Shown: piece by piece, positions 6,267 through 13,601 of the stretch
Position numbering within the stretch: position 1 is the stretch's first letter
Layout: every line of letters begins with the position of its first letter
NCBI GenBank assembly: GCA_964636575.1
Contig: CAZWSE010000080.1
Coordinates: 1-15,519 of the forward strand
DNA length: 15,519 nucleotides
From: CAZWSE01 sp964636575
Lineage (GTDB): Bacteria > Pseudomonadota > Alphaproteobacteria > Rhodobacterales > Rhodobacteraceae
Direction: 5' to 3'
Position numbers and translations under genes: made by a program
The notes under the pieces: model-generated
What the model saw: only the letters and a program-made list of their open reading frames with translations
The model's database searches: none
Told to the model about the DNA's origin: nothing

Positions 6267-8921
6267 TTAGAAACGCTCCAGCAGCCGACGCAGGTAATCC
6301 AGCTCGGCTTCGGGGCGTTCACCTTCGCCAGCACGACGGCGGATTTCATCCAGCAGATCACGGGCGCGACGGTAAACATCTTCGCCGCCCAATCCACCTT
6401 CGTCGGTGCCCAGCGCACCCGTGCTGCCGTTTTGATTACGGCCCAACGGGTCTTGGTTGGCAGATTGATTTCCGGATTCAGCCGTCCCTTGGCCGGGTTG
6501 GTTTTGCTGGTTCTGGGCCATGGCATCGCCCAGATTGCGCATGCCTTCTCGCAGGGCTTCCATAGCCTCTGACTGTTGGTCAATCGCGCCCGCAAAATCA
6601 TCTTGGCGCAGCGCGTCTTCAGCACCTTCCATAGCACGACCCGCACGATCTAGTGCATCGCGGGCGGCATCACCTTCAGGGGTGCCTGCACCGGGCAAAC
6701 TGCCCTGCTGGCGGCGCAATTCATCCCGCAAAGCCTGCTGACGATCCGCCAGACCTTGTGCACCGTCTTCGCCACCATTTTGACCTTGAGCCTGCCCTTG
6801 GCCTTGCTGCTGACCACCCTCACCCTGTTGCTGGCCCTCGCCCTGCTGACCTTCACCTTGGGCCTGACCCTGCCCCTCACCTTGCTGCCCCTCATGGGAC
6901 TGACCACGGCCTTGCCCACCATTGCGACCCTCATTGCCTTGGCTCTCACCGGCTTGGGCATCTGGATTGAACTGTTCCTGCAAATCACGGAAGGCGTCAT
7001 CGGACAGACCTTGCTGTTCACGCAGGGTCTCGGCCAAACCTTCCATGGCCTGCTGACCGGGGCTGTCACCACCCTGCCCTTGCTGGCCTTGGGTGATCTG
7101 CATGTTTTCCATCATCTCTTGGTATTCACGCAAGGCTTGCTCGGCCTCAGCCATACGGCCCTGTTCCATAAGCTCTTGAATACGGTCCATCATGGCCTGC
7201 AAATCGTTTTGCGTCAGCGTCATCGTGTTCTCATCGCCCTGCGCCAAGTTGCCATCAGGGCTTTCGTTGCGCTGCTGTTCGGCCAGTTGACGCATGTAGT
7301 CGTCCGTGGCTTCGCGCAATTCCTGCATCAATTCCGCAATTTCTTCGTCCGATGCACCGTTCTTCATGGCCTCAGACAAACGCTCTTGGGCGCGGCGCAA
7401 ACGCTCGGCGGCATCGGCCAGCGATCCGTCTTCCAGCAACAAGGCCAGATCCCACAGCGCTTCGGTCAGCTCCTCAACCTGCGGGTCGGTCAACCCCTCA
7501 GGGGTCCAAGCCTCAAGCCGGCGCAAGATAAACCGCAAGCGCAGATAGGACGCCTCAGACCGGAACACATCATCCGGCTCATGGGAAATCGCCCGCAGCA
7601 TCTGGGCGATACGCGCGGCATTGTCACGGTTCCACAGCATATCGCGGCGCTGCTCAATCACAGCGGCCGCCATAGGGTCAAAAAAGCGACGGGCGATCAG
7701 ACGGCTTTGAACAGGATCAGCCGCGCCAGTCTGCTCAAGCGCATCAACGGCAGACAAGCTGATCGTGACGGGCAAGTTGGCCCAAGGATGCTGGGAAAAG
7801 TCTTCCAGCAGAACTTCCTCAAAAGAACTGCGATCTCCGGTAATTGGCATTGGTAAAGGAATTTCAACAACCTCACGCGGCTCTGGATCAAGCGCCAACC
7901 CATAGCGGCGATCCACAGACGCCATATCAAGTTCAATCCGCGCCACCCCACCGACCACCGAATAATCATCCGAAGCCGTAAAATTCATCGAAATCTGCCC
8001 CTGCGGCGCGCTTCCGGGCAGGTTCACCATCTCAATTTCAGGCGCAGCATCGGCAAGCATGGTCACAGGCCAAGACATTCCGCCCGGCCCGTTGATCGCG
8101 ATCTCGCCCGATTGGGTAACAGTGAACTCCTGCGCCACATCCGTCGCAGCAGGCACATTCTCGGTGCGGCCCGATACAGTCTCAGCCAAGCTCAAAGCAC
8201 CAACTTCGCCATAAAACCGCAGGGTAATCCGCGACCCTTCGGGCACTTCCAATGCATCACCCTGACGGTCTTTCTGGTCATTCAGGTAAAGGGTCGGCCA
8301 TCCGGTATAGGCAGGCGGCTCAACCCAACCTTCCCAAACAGGGCCGCTTACCAAAGCAGAGGCACCCGTGCCCAAATCGGTCACGGAACTCACCCGCCAG
8401 ATCGACCCGAACAGCAACGCCACGGCAAAAGCCAAAGTGGCGACATAGCGCAGGGCAAAAGGATCACGGCGGGACACACGCAAATCAGGGGCCACAGCAC
8501 GGGCCTCACCCGCCTTTTGGGCCATTCGGGCCTTATGAGCACGCCACACAGCCATCGACGCCGGATCACCATCACCAATCGCCTGATCATCCAACAACGC
8601 ACGAATAGGACGGCCCGCAAGGGTCTCATCCAAGCGCGCAAGGGCTGCATCACGGCTCGGCCACTGCCAGCGGCGGATCGCGTAGATCAGGCTGCCAAAG
8701 GCGGCGAGGCAGGCCAAAACACCAAGGCCCCAAACCACTTCCAAAGGCCAAATCTCATGCAGGCCCATCATCAAAGCGGCCAGCACCAGCAAACAGACCG
8801 TCAAAAGCGGCCAGAACGACCGCACAATGCTTTCGCTGATCATACCAAATCGGGTCCACCCAAGCGGGCGACGCAACCGTTTCAGGGTGCGGGTCTGGTC
8901 GTGATGGGAAAACGAACTCAT
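6267..8921 (-). CDS. TIGR02302/DUF4175 family membrane protein
   Basis: The 884-residue protein has three predicted membrane helices in its N-terminal part (about 34-53, 60-82, 157-175), then a long, mostly soluble region that should be periplasmic. Residues of about 190-400 look beta-rich; about 420-640 are predicted helical with heptad-like repeats rich in Glu, Gln and Arg. Residues of about 655-720 are an almost pure Gly/Gln/Glu stretch of GQGEGQ-like repeats. A second Gln/Asn/Gly-rich stretch follows near 800-850, and the protein ends in a charged helix. This layout fits the alphaproteobacterial family TIGR02302 (DUF4175), whose function is not known. It lies 45 bases after lysA and is the last gene of the argH-lysA operon. 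It converges on the zinc-ribbon gene with 9 bases between stop codons, leaving no room for a separate terminator. Confidence 0.9.
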   Translation of the reverse strand: MSSFSHHDQTRTLKRLRRPLGWTRFGMISESIVRSFWPLLTVCLLVLAALMMGLHEIWPLEVVWGLGVLACLAAFGSLIYAIRRWQWPSRDAALARLDETLAGRPIRALLDDQAIGDGDPASMAVWRAHKARMAQKAGEARAVAPDLRVSRRDPFALRYVATLAFAVALLFGSIWRVSSVTDLGTGASALVSGPVWEGWVEPPAYTGWPTLYLNDQKDRQGDALEVPEGSRITLRFYGEVGALSLAETVSGRTENVPAATDVAQEFTVTQSGEIAINGPGGMSWPVTMLADAAPEIEMVNLPGSAPQGQISMNFTASDDYSVVGGVARIELDMASVDRRYGLALDPEPREVVEIPLPMPITGDRSSFEEVLLEDFSQHPWANLPVTISLSAVDALEQTGAADPVQSRLIARRFFDPMAAAVIEQRRDMLWNRDNAARIAQMLRAISHEPDDVFRSEASYLRLRFILRRLEAWTPEGLTDPQVEELTEALWDLALLLEDGSLADAAERLRRAQERLSEAMKNGASDEEIAELMQELREATDDYMRQLAEQQRNESPDGNLAQGDENTMTLTQNDLQAMMDRIQELMEQGRMAEAEQALREYQEMMENMQITQGQQGQGGDSPGQQAMEGLAETLREQQGLSDDAFRDLQEQFNPDAQAGESQGNEGRNGGQGRGQSHEGQQGEGQGQAQGEGQQGEGQQQGEGGQQQGQGQAQGQNGGEDGAQGLADRQQALRDELRRQQGSLPGAGTPEGDAARDALDRAGRAMEGAEDALRQDDFAGAIDQQSEAMEALREGMRNLGDAMAQNQQNQPGQGTAESGNQSANQDPLGRNQNGSTGALGTDEGGLGGEDVYRRARDLLDEIRRRAGEGERPEAELDYLRRLLERF
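6760..6955 (-). repeat. Gly/Gln/Glu low-complexity coding repeat in the DUF4175 gene
   Basis: The minus strand encodes an imperfect repeat of short units such as GQGQ, GEGQQ and GQAQG. On the plus strand it appears as repeated CCTTG, CTGCTG and CACCCTG-like units. Repeats of this kind readily change length by slippage, so unit number may differ between strains. Confidence 0.75.
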
Positions 8922-8966
8922 CAGGCTGTCTGGCGCTCCGGTTACAGGCGTGCGCGCATCATAGCG

Positions 8967-10235
8967 TCACAACCATTCAGGAATGGTATCGCGATTTATC
9001 ATTTCGTCAAAGGTCGGACGTGGGCGGATAACCGCAAATTGATCACCATGGACCAAAACCTCGGGGATAAGCGGCCGCGAATTGTACTCACTGCTCATGA
9101 CCGCGCCATATGCGCCCGCAGATCGGAAGGCGACCAGATCACCGGCAGCCAAAGGCGGCATCATGCGTTGCTTTGCAAAGGTATCGCCCGATTCGCATAC
9201 AGGGCCGACAATGTCATAGGGTTGCTGGTCCACACCGGCAGCAGGCTCGACCACAGGGACAATGTCATGATGGGCCTCGTACATGGCAGGACGGATCAAA
9301 TCGTTCATCGCGCCATCCAAAATCAGAAAATCGCGGCCCTCGCCGGATTTGACATAGATGACCTCACTGACCATCAATCCGGCATTGCCAGCGATCAAAC
9401 GACCCGGCTCAATCTCAATCTCACAGCCCAAATGGCCCAACGTGCGCTGCACCATCGCGCCATATTCAACCGGCAAAGGGGGGGCCTCATTGGACTGGGT
9501 GCTATAAGGAATACCCAAACCGCCCCCCAGATCGAGCCTTTTGATCTCATGGCCATCCCCGCGCAGGGTCTCGGTCAACTCGGCGACCTTCTGGTAGGCC
9601 AGCTCAAACGGGGCCAAATCAGTCAACTGACTGCCGATATGCACATCGATCCCGATAACGGCCAAACCTTCCATCGCAGCGGCCATGGCATAGACCTCAC
9701 GGGCGCGGGCAATCGGAATACCAAACTTGTTCTCGGACTTGCCCGTGGCGATCTTGGCATGGGTCTTGGCGTCAACATCAGGGTTCACACGGATGGTGAT
9801 CGGGGCAACCTTGCCCAATGACAGGGCAACAGCATTCAAAACCTCCATCTCAGGCTCGGATTCAACATTGAACTGACGAATGCCGCCCTCTAACGCCAAA
9901 CGGATCTCGTCAGCGGTCTTACCAACACCAGAAAATACAATCTTGTCACCCGACACACCAGCCGCCTTGGCACGCAGATACTCTCCGCCAGACACCACAT
10001 CCATACCGGCACCGGCATCCGCCAAAGTCTTCAAAATAGCGACATTGCTGGCAGCCTTCATGGCATAGCATACCAAATGATCCATACCGTCCAAAGCATC
10101 ATCAAACAGCTTGAAGTGGCGCAACAAAGTGGCGGTAGAATAGACATAAAACGGAGTGCCAACAGCAGCCGCAATCTCCGACACAGGCACATCCTCGGCA
10201 AAAAGCGCGCCGTCACGATATAGAAAGTGATCCAT
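8967..10235 (-). CDS. lysA: Diaminopimelate decarboxylase
   Basis: LysA is a PLP enzyme that decarboxylates meso-diaminopimelate to L-lysine, the last step of lysine synthesis. The 422 residues show the PLP-binding lysine in CYAMK (Lys60), HIGSQ (199-203), the glycine loop GGGLG (237-241), the EPGR phosphate-binding motif (276-279) and the catalytic Cys347 in CESGD, with the substrate- and PLP-binding tyrosine near AGAYG (373-377). Length and motifs are complete. The ATG at 10235 is preceded by AAGAAGG only three bases away, shorter than usual; this purine run is also the end of the hairpin element upstream. It lies 44 bases after the DUF2834 gene and 45 bases before the DUF4175 gene, in the same direction, so it is probably co-transcribed with argH. 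Confidence 0.97.
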   Translation of the reverse strand: MDHFLYRDGALFAEDVPVSEIAAAVGTPFYVYSTATLLRHFKLFDDALDGMDHLVCYAMKAASNVAILKTLADAGAGMDVVSGGEYLRAKAAGVSGDKIVFSGVGKTADEIRLALEGGIRQFNVESEPEMEVLNAVALSLGKVAPITIRVNPDVDAKTHAKIATGKSENKFGIPIARAREVYAMAAAMEGLAVIGIDVHIGSQLTDLAPFELAYQKVAELTETLRGDGHEIKRLDLGGGLGIPYSTQSNEAPPLPVEYGAMVQRTLGHLGCEIEIEPGRLIAGNAGLMVSEVIYVKSGEGRDFLILDGAMNDLIRPAMYEAHHDIVPVVEPAAGVDQQPYDIVGPVCESGDTFAKQRMMPPLAAGDLVAFRSAGAYGAVMSSEYNSRPLIPEVLVHGDQFAVIRPRPTFDEMINRDTIPEWL

Positions 10236-10238
10236 AAG

Positions 10239-10279
10239 CCTTCTTTGTTCTCAATAAATCCCCGCCGGAGGCATCCGGC
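10239..10279 (-). repeat. Hairpin element between the DUF2834 gene and lysA
   Basis: A perfect 6-bp hairpin GCCGGA-GGCA-TCCGGC lies at 10264-10279 (plus strand). Read on the minus strand it is followed by GGGG, ATTTATT (10259-10253) and AAGAAGG (10245-10239), the last acting as ribosome binding site of lysA. The order of parts matches the element at 376-432. It could modulate lysA expression inside the operon by attenuation or by protecting an RNA end. The T-run is too poor for a classic terminator. Confidence 0.5.
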
Positions 10280-10597
10280 CTATTTCACAGGGGCAGACCG
10301 CATAAACAGATACAGCGGCAAGCCACAAGACACCCCAATACAGAAGGTGGCGGGAATGGCAATCAAAGCCAGCCAATTGCGGCGAACAGCGACCTCGGCA
10401 ATGATCCAAACGGTCAAAGCGACAGCGGCAATGGTCAAATCCCAAACCAACCCGCTGGAGGCCGCATTCGCATGCCATGCATCTACCATCGCCATGATGT
10501 CATAGCCGTTCGCATTGAACCACTGAATGAAATAGTACATCGGGTGGATGGCACCCCAAATGGCCAAGCCAGCATAGATCAGGCGCAAAGGGGACAT
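10280..10597 (-). CDS. DUF2834 domain membrane protein
   Basis: The 105-residue protein has three predicted membrane helices (about 4-25, 51-70 and 76-97). Its opening, with a helix ending Pro-Met-Tyr-Tyr-Phe, the loop NGYDIMAMVDAWHANAAS and a following Asp-rich helix start, fits the DUF2834 family of small membrane proteins of unknown function. AAGGAG nine bases before the ATG, within the end of the upstream small lipoprotein gene, supports the start. Three bases separate it from that gene's stop, so it belongs to the argH-lysA operon. Nothing in the sequence suggests a role in amino-acid synthesis. Confidence 0.82.
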   Translation of the reverse strand: MSPLRLIYAGLAIWGAIHPMYYFIQWFNANGYDIMAMVDAWHANAASSGLVWDLTIAAVALTVWIIAEVAVRRNWLALIAIPATFCIGVSCGLPLYLFMRSAPVK

Positions 10598-10600
10598 CGC

Positions 10601-10756
10601 TTAGAACTCCTTGACGACCCCGATATCGACGGAGCCTGAAATGACCAGACCTTGGGTTTGCGAAGACGGTTGCTGACGCTCACCGCGATGCGGCGCACCA
10701 CCACTGTCACAGGCAGGAATTAGAACAACCGCCAACAAAAGCAAGCCGCGGATCAA
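10601..10756 (-). CDS. Small predicted lipoprotein 2 (TTG start)
   Basis: A 51-residue frame begins with TTG at 10756 and ends at TAA 10603-10601. The start overlaps the stop of the previous lipoprotein gene as TTGA, the same 4-nt pattern as ATGA coupling. The product begins Met-Ile-Arg-Gly, has a hydrophobic core of Leu and Val, and shows a lipobox Leu-Ile-Pro-Ala-Cys with Cys16, so it should be lipidated and exported. The mature 36 residues are polar (Gly, Gln, Ser) and end in GSVDIGVVKEF. The same frame is open further upstream into argH, but that long version lacks any signal and is only the other genes read in a wrong frame. I do not recognise a family. The rare start and the short length leave doubt, but signal, lipobox and junctions agree. 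Confidence 0.65.
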   Translation of the reverse strand: MIRGLLLLAVVLIPACDSGGAPHRGERQQPSSQTQGLVISGSVDIGVVKEF

Positions 10757-10929
10757 AGGCCCAGCCGAAACGAAAACGGCCCCTGCCCTACGCGCACACC
10801 AGCCGTAGGGTAAACGCCATTTGGCGTGATCGTGACACCGGCATTTACATCCGGTTTGATCGGCTCGCCATCGACACCACAGGCCGACAGGCTGGCCACG
10901 AAAAGAACACTCAATACAACACGTTTCAT
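10753..10929 (-). CDS. Small lipoprotein 1 between argH and lysA (LptM-like position)
   Basis: A 58-residue frame starts with ATG 10929-10927, overlapping the argH stop as ATGA, and ends at TGA 10755-10753. It starts Met-Lys-Arg, then a hydrophobic stretch, then the lipobox Leu-Ser-Ala-Cys with Cys17, a clear type II signal. The mature part opens Cys-Gly-Val-Asp-Gly-Glu-Pro-Ile-Lys-Pro and ends with a Gly/Val/Phe-rich tail (QGPFSFRLGL). In many proteobacteria a small lipoprotein lies just before lysA, including LptM, which helps the LPS translocon LptD fold and starts its mature part Cys-Gly-x-Lys-Gly-Pro. The Cys-Gly start and the place beside lysA recall this, but the rest differs, so LptM identity is only a hypothesis. 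Presence of an outer-membrane lipoprotein here is well supported. Confidence 0.82.
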   Translation of the reverse strand: MKRVVLSVLFVASLSACGVDGEPIKPDVNAGVTITPNGVYPTAGVRVGQGPFSFRLGL

Positions 10930-12317
10930 TTAAACACCTCTTTCCAACGGGCAACCTGCGTACGAACCTGATCCGGCGCGGTGCCCCCGTAAGATATACG
11001 CGAATTGACAGAATTTTCCACGCCCAAGACCTCAAAAACCGCAGATGTGATCTCGGAATGCACCGATTGCATGTCCTCAAGGCTCAAATCCGGCAAATCG
11101 CAGCCCTTCCCTTCAGCCAAAGCCACCAGCGATCCGGTGACATGATGGGCATCCCGAAACGGCATCCCCAAAACACGCACACACCAATCCGCCAGATCGG
11201 TCGCAGTGCTGAACCCCGTGGCCGCAGCTGCCCGAAGGGCGTCGCGGTTGGCTGTCATATCGCGCACCATGCCTTCCATCGCGGCCAAGGCCAGCATCAG
11301 GTTGTCTGCGGCATCAAAGACCTGCTCTTTGTCTTCCTGCATGTCCTTTGAATAGGTCAGCGGCAGACCTTTCATGACCATCATCAAACCCACATTGGCA
11401 CCCATAATCCGGCCCACCTTGGCACGGATCAATTCAGCGGCATCAGGGTTCTTCTTCTGGGGCATGATGCTGCTGCCAGTGGAAAACCGGTCAGACAGCG
11501 TGACAAAACGAAACTGGGCAGAGGACCAGATGACCAATTCCTCAGCCAAACGGGACAAATGCATCGCGCAAATGCTGGCAGCACCCAAAAACTCAAGCGC
11601 GAAATCACGGTCCGACACCGCATCCAGCGAATTGGCAGCAGGGGCATCAAAACCAAGCGCTTCAGCAGTCATTTCGCGATCAATCGGAAAGGACGTGCCC
11701 GCCAAGGCAGCAGCGCCCAAAGGCGAGGTATTCATACGCGCACGCGCATCCCTGATCCGGCCCTGATCACGGGCAAACATCTCAACATAGGCCAGCATAT
11801 GATGGCCCCATGTGACGGGTTGGGCGACCTGTAAATGGGTAAAGCCGGGCATAACCCAATCGGCACCGGCCTCGGCCTGACCCAACAACGCCTGCATCAC
11901 AGCCGTCAAAGCAGCATCAACCGCATCCAACTGATCACGCACCCACAGCTTAAAGTCGGTGGCCACCTGATCATTACGAGACCGGCCCGTATGCAAACGA
12001 CCCGCAGGTTCGCCGATCAAATCCTTCAATCGGGCCTCCACATTCATGTGAATATCTTCCAAAGCGGTGGAAAACGGGAACGATCCGCCCTCGATCTCTG
12101 ACAATACAGTGAGCAGGCCTTCCCGAATGGCCTCCGCATCGCTACTGCTTATGATGCCCGTCGCACCCAACATCGCGGCATGGGCACGCGATCCGGCAAT
12201 ATCTTGGGCTGCCATGCGCTGGTCAAATCCGATTGAGGCATTAATTGCCTCCATAATCGCATCAGGACCAGCGGCAAAGCGGCCGCCCCACATGGTGTTC
12301 GAGGTCGTGTCAGTCAT
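10926..12317 (-). CDS. argH: Argininosuccinate lyase
   Basis: ArgH splits argininosuccinate into arginine and fumarate, the last step of arginine synthesis. The 463-residue protein carries HTGRSRND (109-116), the GFTHLQ block with Thr160 and His161, and the fumarase/aspartase superfamily signature GSSIMPQKKNPD (281-292) with the catalytic serine. Length and motifs are complete. The start ATG 12317 is preceded by AAGGG on the minus strand, part of a short palindrome shared with the ribosome binding site of the divergent tlpA-like gene only 24 bases away. It is the first gene of the operon running through two small lipoproteins, DUF2834, lysA and DUF4175; its promoter must lie largely inside the tlpA-like coding region. 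Confidence 0.97.
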   Translation of the reverse strand: MTDTTSNTMWGGRFAAGPDAIMEAINASIGFDQRMAAQDIAGSRAHAAMLGATGIISSSDAEAIREGLLTVLSEIEGGSFPFSTALEDIHMNVEARLKDLIGEPAGRLHTGRSRNDQVATDFKLWVRDQLDAVDAALTAVMQALLGQAEAGADWVMPGFTHLQVAQPVTWGHHMLAYVEMFARDQGRIRDARARMNTSPLGAAALAGTSFPIDREMTAEALGFDAPAANSLDAVSDRDFALEFLGAASICAMHLSRLAEELVIWSSAQFRFVTLSDRFSTGSSIMPQKKNPDAAELIRAKVGRIMGANVGLMMVMKGLPLTYSKDMQEDKEQVFDAADNLMLALAAMEGMVRDMTANRDALRAAAATGFSTATDLADWCVRVLGMPFRDAHHVTGSLVALAEGKGCDLPDLSLEDMQSVHSEITSAVFEVLGVENSVNSRISYGGTAPDQVRTQVARWKEVFK

Positions 12318-12326
12318 AGTAAGTCG

Positions 12327-12338
12327 CCCTTCGGAGGG
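12327..12338. promoter_or_regulatory. Palindrome giving ribosome binding sites to both argH and the tlpA-like gene
   Basis: CCCT-TCGG-AGGG lies between the two divergent start codons. On the plus strand it supplies GGAGGGG before ATG 12342; on the minus strand it supplies GAAGGGCG before ATG 12317. Because both transcripts must begin outside this 24-base space, each mRNA leader could also be antisense to the start of the other. Confidence 0.55.
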
Positions 12339-12341
12339 GAA

Positions 12342-12902
12342 ATGAAACAGATTTTGCTCGCGTTCGTTTATACCGCCCTGTCACTCGGGGCCAGCCCCGC
12401 TATGGCCGATATGTCTGCCCTGTCCGCGCTGCGAACAGGCGACATGAAGAAACTGAATTTCCATTCAACACCACGGGCATCCTCATCCGCCGCATTCGTA
12501 CTGGCAGACAACGCTGGCGAAGGGCATCTGGCAGATTACAAAGGCAAATACGTGCTGCTGAACTTCTGGGCCACTTGGTGCGCACCCTGCCGCAAGGAAA
12601 TGCCAATGCTGTCAGACCTGCAAACCGAATTTGGCGGCGACCAATTTGAGGTCGTCACCCTCGCCACAGGGCGCAATTCACCGGCAGGGATCAAAAAGTT
12701 CCTGACCGAGGCCGGCATCGACAACCTGCCACGCCACCAAGACCCAAAACAAAAAGTCGCGCGCGACATGGGGGTCTTCGGGCTGCCAATCACGGTCATT
12801 CTGGACCCTCAAGGCAATGAAATCGCGCGACTTCAAGGCGAAGCGGACTGGATCAGCGACAGTGCCAAAGCCATCATCGCGGGGTTGCTCGCGGGCAGTT
12901 AA
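12342..12902 (+). CDS. TlpA-family periplasmic thiol-disulfide oxidoreductase
   Basis: The 186-residue protein has an N-terminal signal peptide, cleaved probably after Ala-Met-Ala (about residue 22), followed by a thioredoxin fold. The active site is WCAPC with Cys80 and Cys83 in the context NFWATWCAPCRKEMP, and the cis-proline is Pro149 in GLPIT. Such TlpA/ResA-like proteins act as reductants in the periplasm, often in cytochrome c or copper-site maturation; the partner here is unknown. GGAGGGGA just before ATG 12342 gives a strong ribosome binding site. The gene diverges from argH and its TAA shares the palindrome TTAA with the tag stop on the other strand. No membrane anchor remains after cleavage, so a soluble periplasmic protein is expected. 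Confidence 0.92.
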   Translation: MKQILLAFVYTALSLGASPAMADMSALSALRTGDMKKLNFHSTPRASSSAAFVLADNAGEGHLADYKGKYVLLNFWATWCAPCRKEMPMLSDLQTEFGGDQFEVVTLATGRNSPAGIKKFLTEAGIDNLPRHQDPKQKVARDMGVFGLPITVILDPQGNEIARLQGEADWISDSAKAIIAGLLAGS

Positions 12903-13477
12903 GCGGGTCGCGCCATCGCCTTCACAGCCTCATAGCGCGGGCAATCCACCAGATGATCGTTGATCATGCCCACGGCCTGCATCCACGCGTAAACAATAGT
13001 GGGACCGCAAAACTTGAACCCCTCTTTCTTCAAATCTTTGGACATCTGGGTGGACACTGGGGTCGAGGCTGGCACCTCTGCCAAGCTGGTCCAGCTGTTC
13101 TGCAACGGGGCACCGCCGACATAATTCCAACAAAACGTATCAAATCCCTCGCGTTGTTCGATCTTTTGCCACGCACGGGCATTGCCAATGGTGGCTTCAA
13201 TCTTGCCGCGATGCCGGACAATGCCAGGGTTATCCAACAATCTCAGCACGTCCTCTTCGCCCCATCCGGCGATAACATTGGGATCAAAACCCTCAAACGC
13301 CTCACGAAACCCGTCGCGCTTTTTCAAAATGGTGATCCAGCTTAAACCGGCCTGAAAACCATCCAAAATCAACTTTTCCCACAAGGCGCGGCTATCGTAT
13401 TCAGGAACGCCCCACTCAGTGTCGTGATAATCTATGTAAATCTCTTCAAGACCAACCCAGCCGCAACGCTCACCCAT
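12899..13477 (-). CDS. tag: DNA-3-methyladenine glycosylase I
   Basis: Tag removes 3-methyladenine from alkylated DNA to start base-excision repair. In the 192-residue product the zinc-snap ligands are all present: Cys5, His18, His175 and Cys179. The helix-hairpin-helix-like region and the block GFQAGLSWITILKKRDGFR (40-58) are typical. At Asp39 most family members known to me, including E. coli (Glu38), have Glu contacting the base; Asp keeps the charge and is probably tolerated. ATG 13477 is preferred: GGGGAG lies seven bases upstream, while a GTG five codons earlier has no such site. Gene ends overlap with the tlpA-like gene by 4 bases, tail to tail. Confidence 0.95.
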   Translation of the reverse strand: MGERCGWVGLEEIYIDYHDTEWGVPEYDSRALWEKLILDGFQAGLSWITILKKRDGFREAFEGFDPNVIAGWGEEDVLRLLDNPGIVRHRGKIEATIGNARAWQKIEQREGFDTFCWNYVGGAPLQNSWTSLAEVPASTPVSTQMSKDLKKEGFKFCGPTIVYAWMQAVGMINDHLVDCPRYEAVKAMARPA

Positions 13478-13601
13478 TGTATATCTCCCCACGCGAATGT
13501 GCTTGGCCTGAATACCGCCAATTAGAACAAAAAGCGAATGTTAAGAGGTCCTTAGAACCTTAAATGGCAAAACGGTCCGACTCAGATGGCAAGGCACTTG
13601 G
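13478..13601. promoter_or_regulatory. Divergent region between tag and the EAL gene
   Basis: These 124 bases separate divergent starts and contain AT-rich stretches (13530-13565). An imperfect inverted repeat TTAAGAGG / AACCTTAA spans 13541-13563. Both promoters probably lie here, but no clear -35/-10 pair can be named. Confidence 0.3.

Noticed and set aside
6756..7856. 366-codon plus-strand frame rich in Leu
   Set aside because: It is antisense to the Gly/Gln/Glu-rich part of the DUF4175 gene; Gln codons read backwards give Leu. No ribosome site or family resemblance.
8112..9821. 569-codon plus-strand frame
   Set aside because: It spans parts of the DUF4175 gene and lysA on the opposite strand; lysA is certain and this frame has a composition typical of a shadow.
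10601..11080. 159-codon minus-strand frame
   Set aside because: Its first part overlaps argH and lipoprotein 1 in a wrong frame; only the last 51 codons, from TTG 10756, look real.
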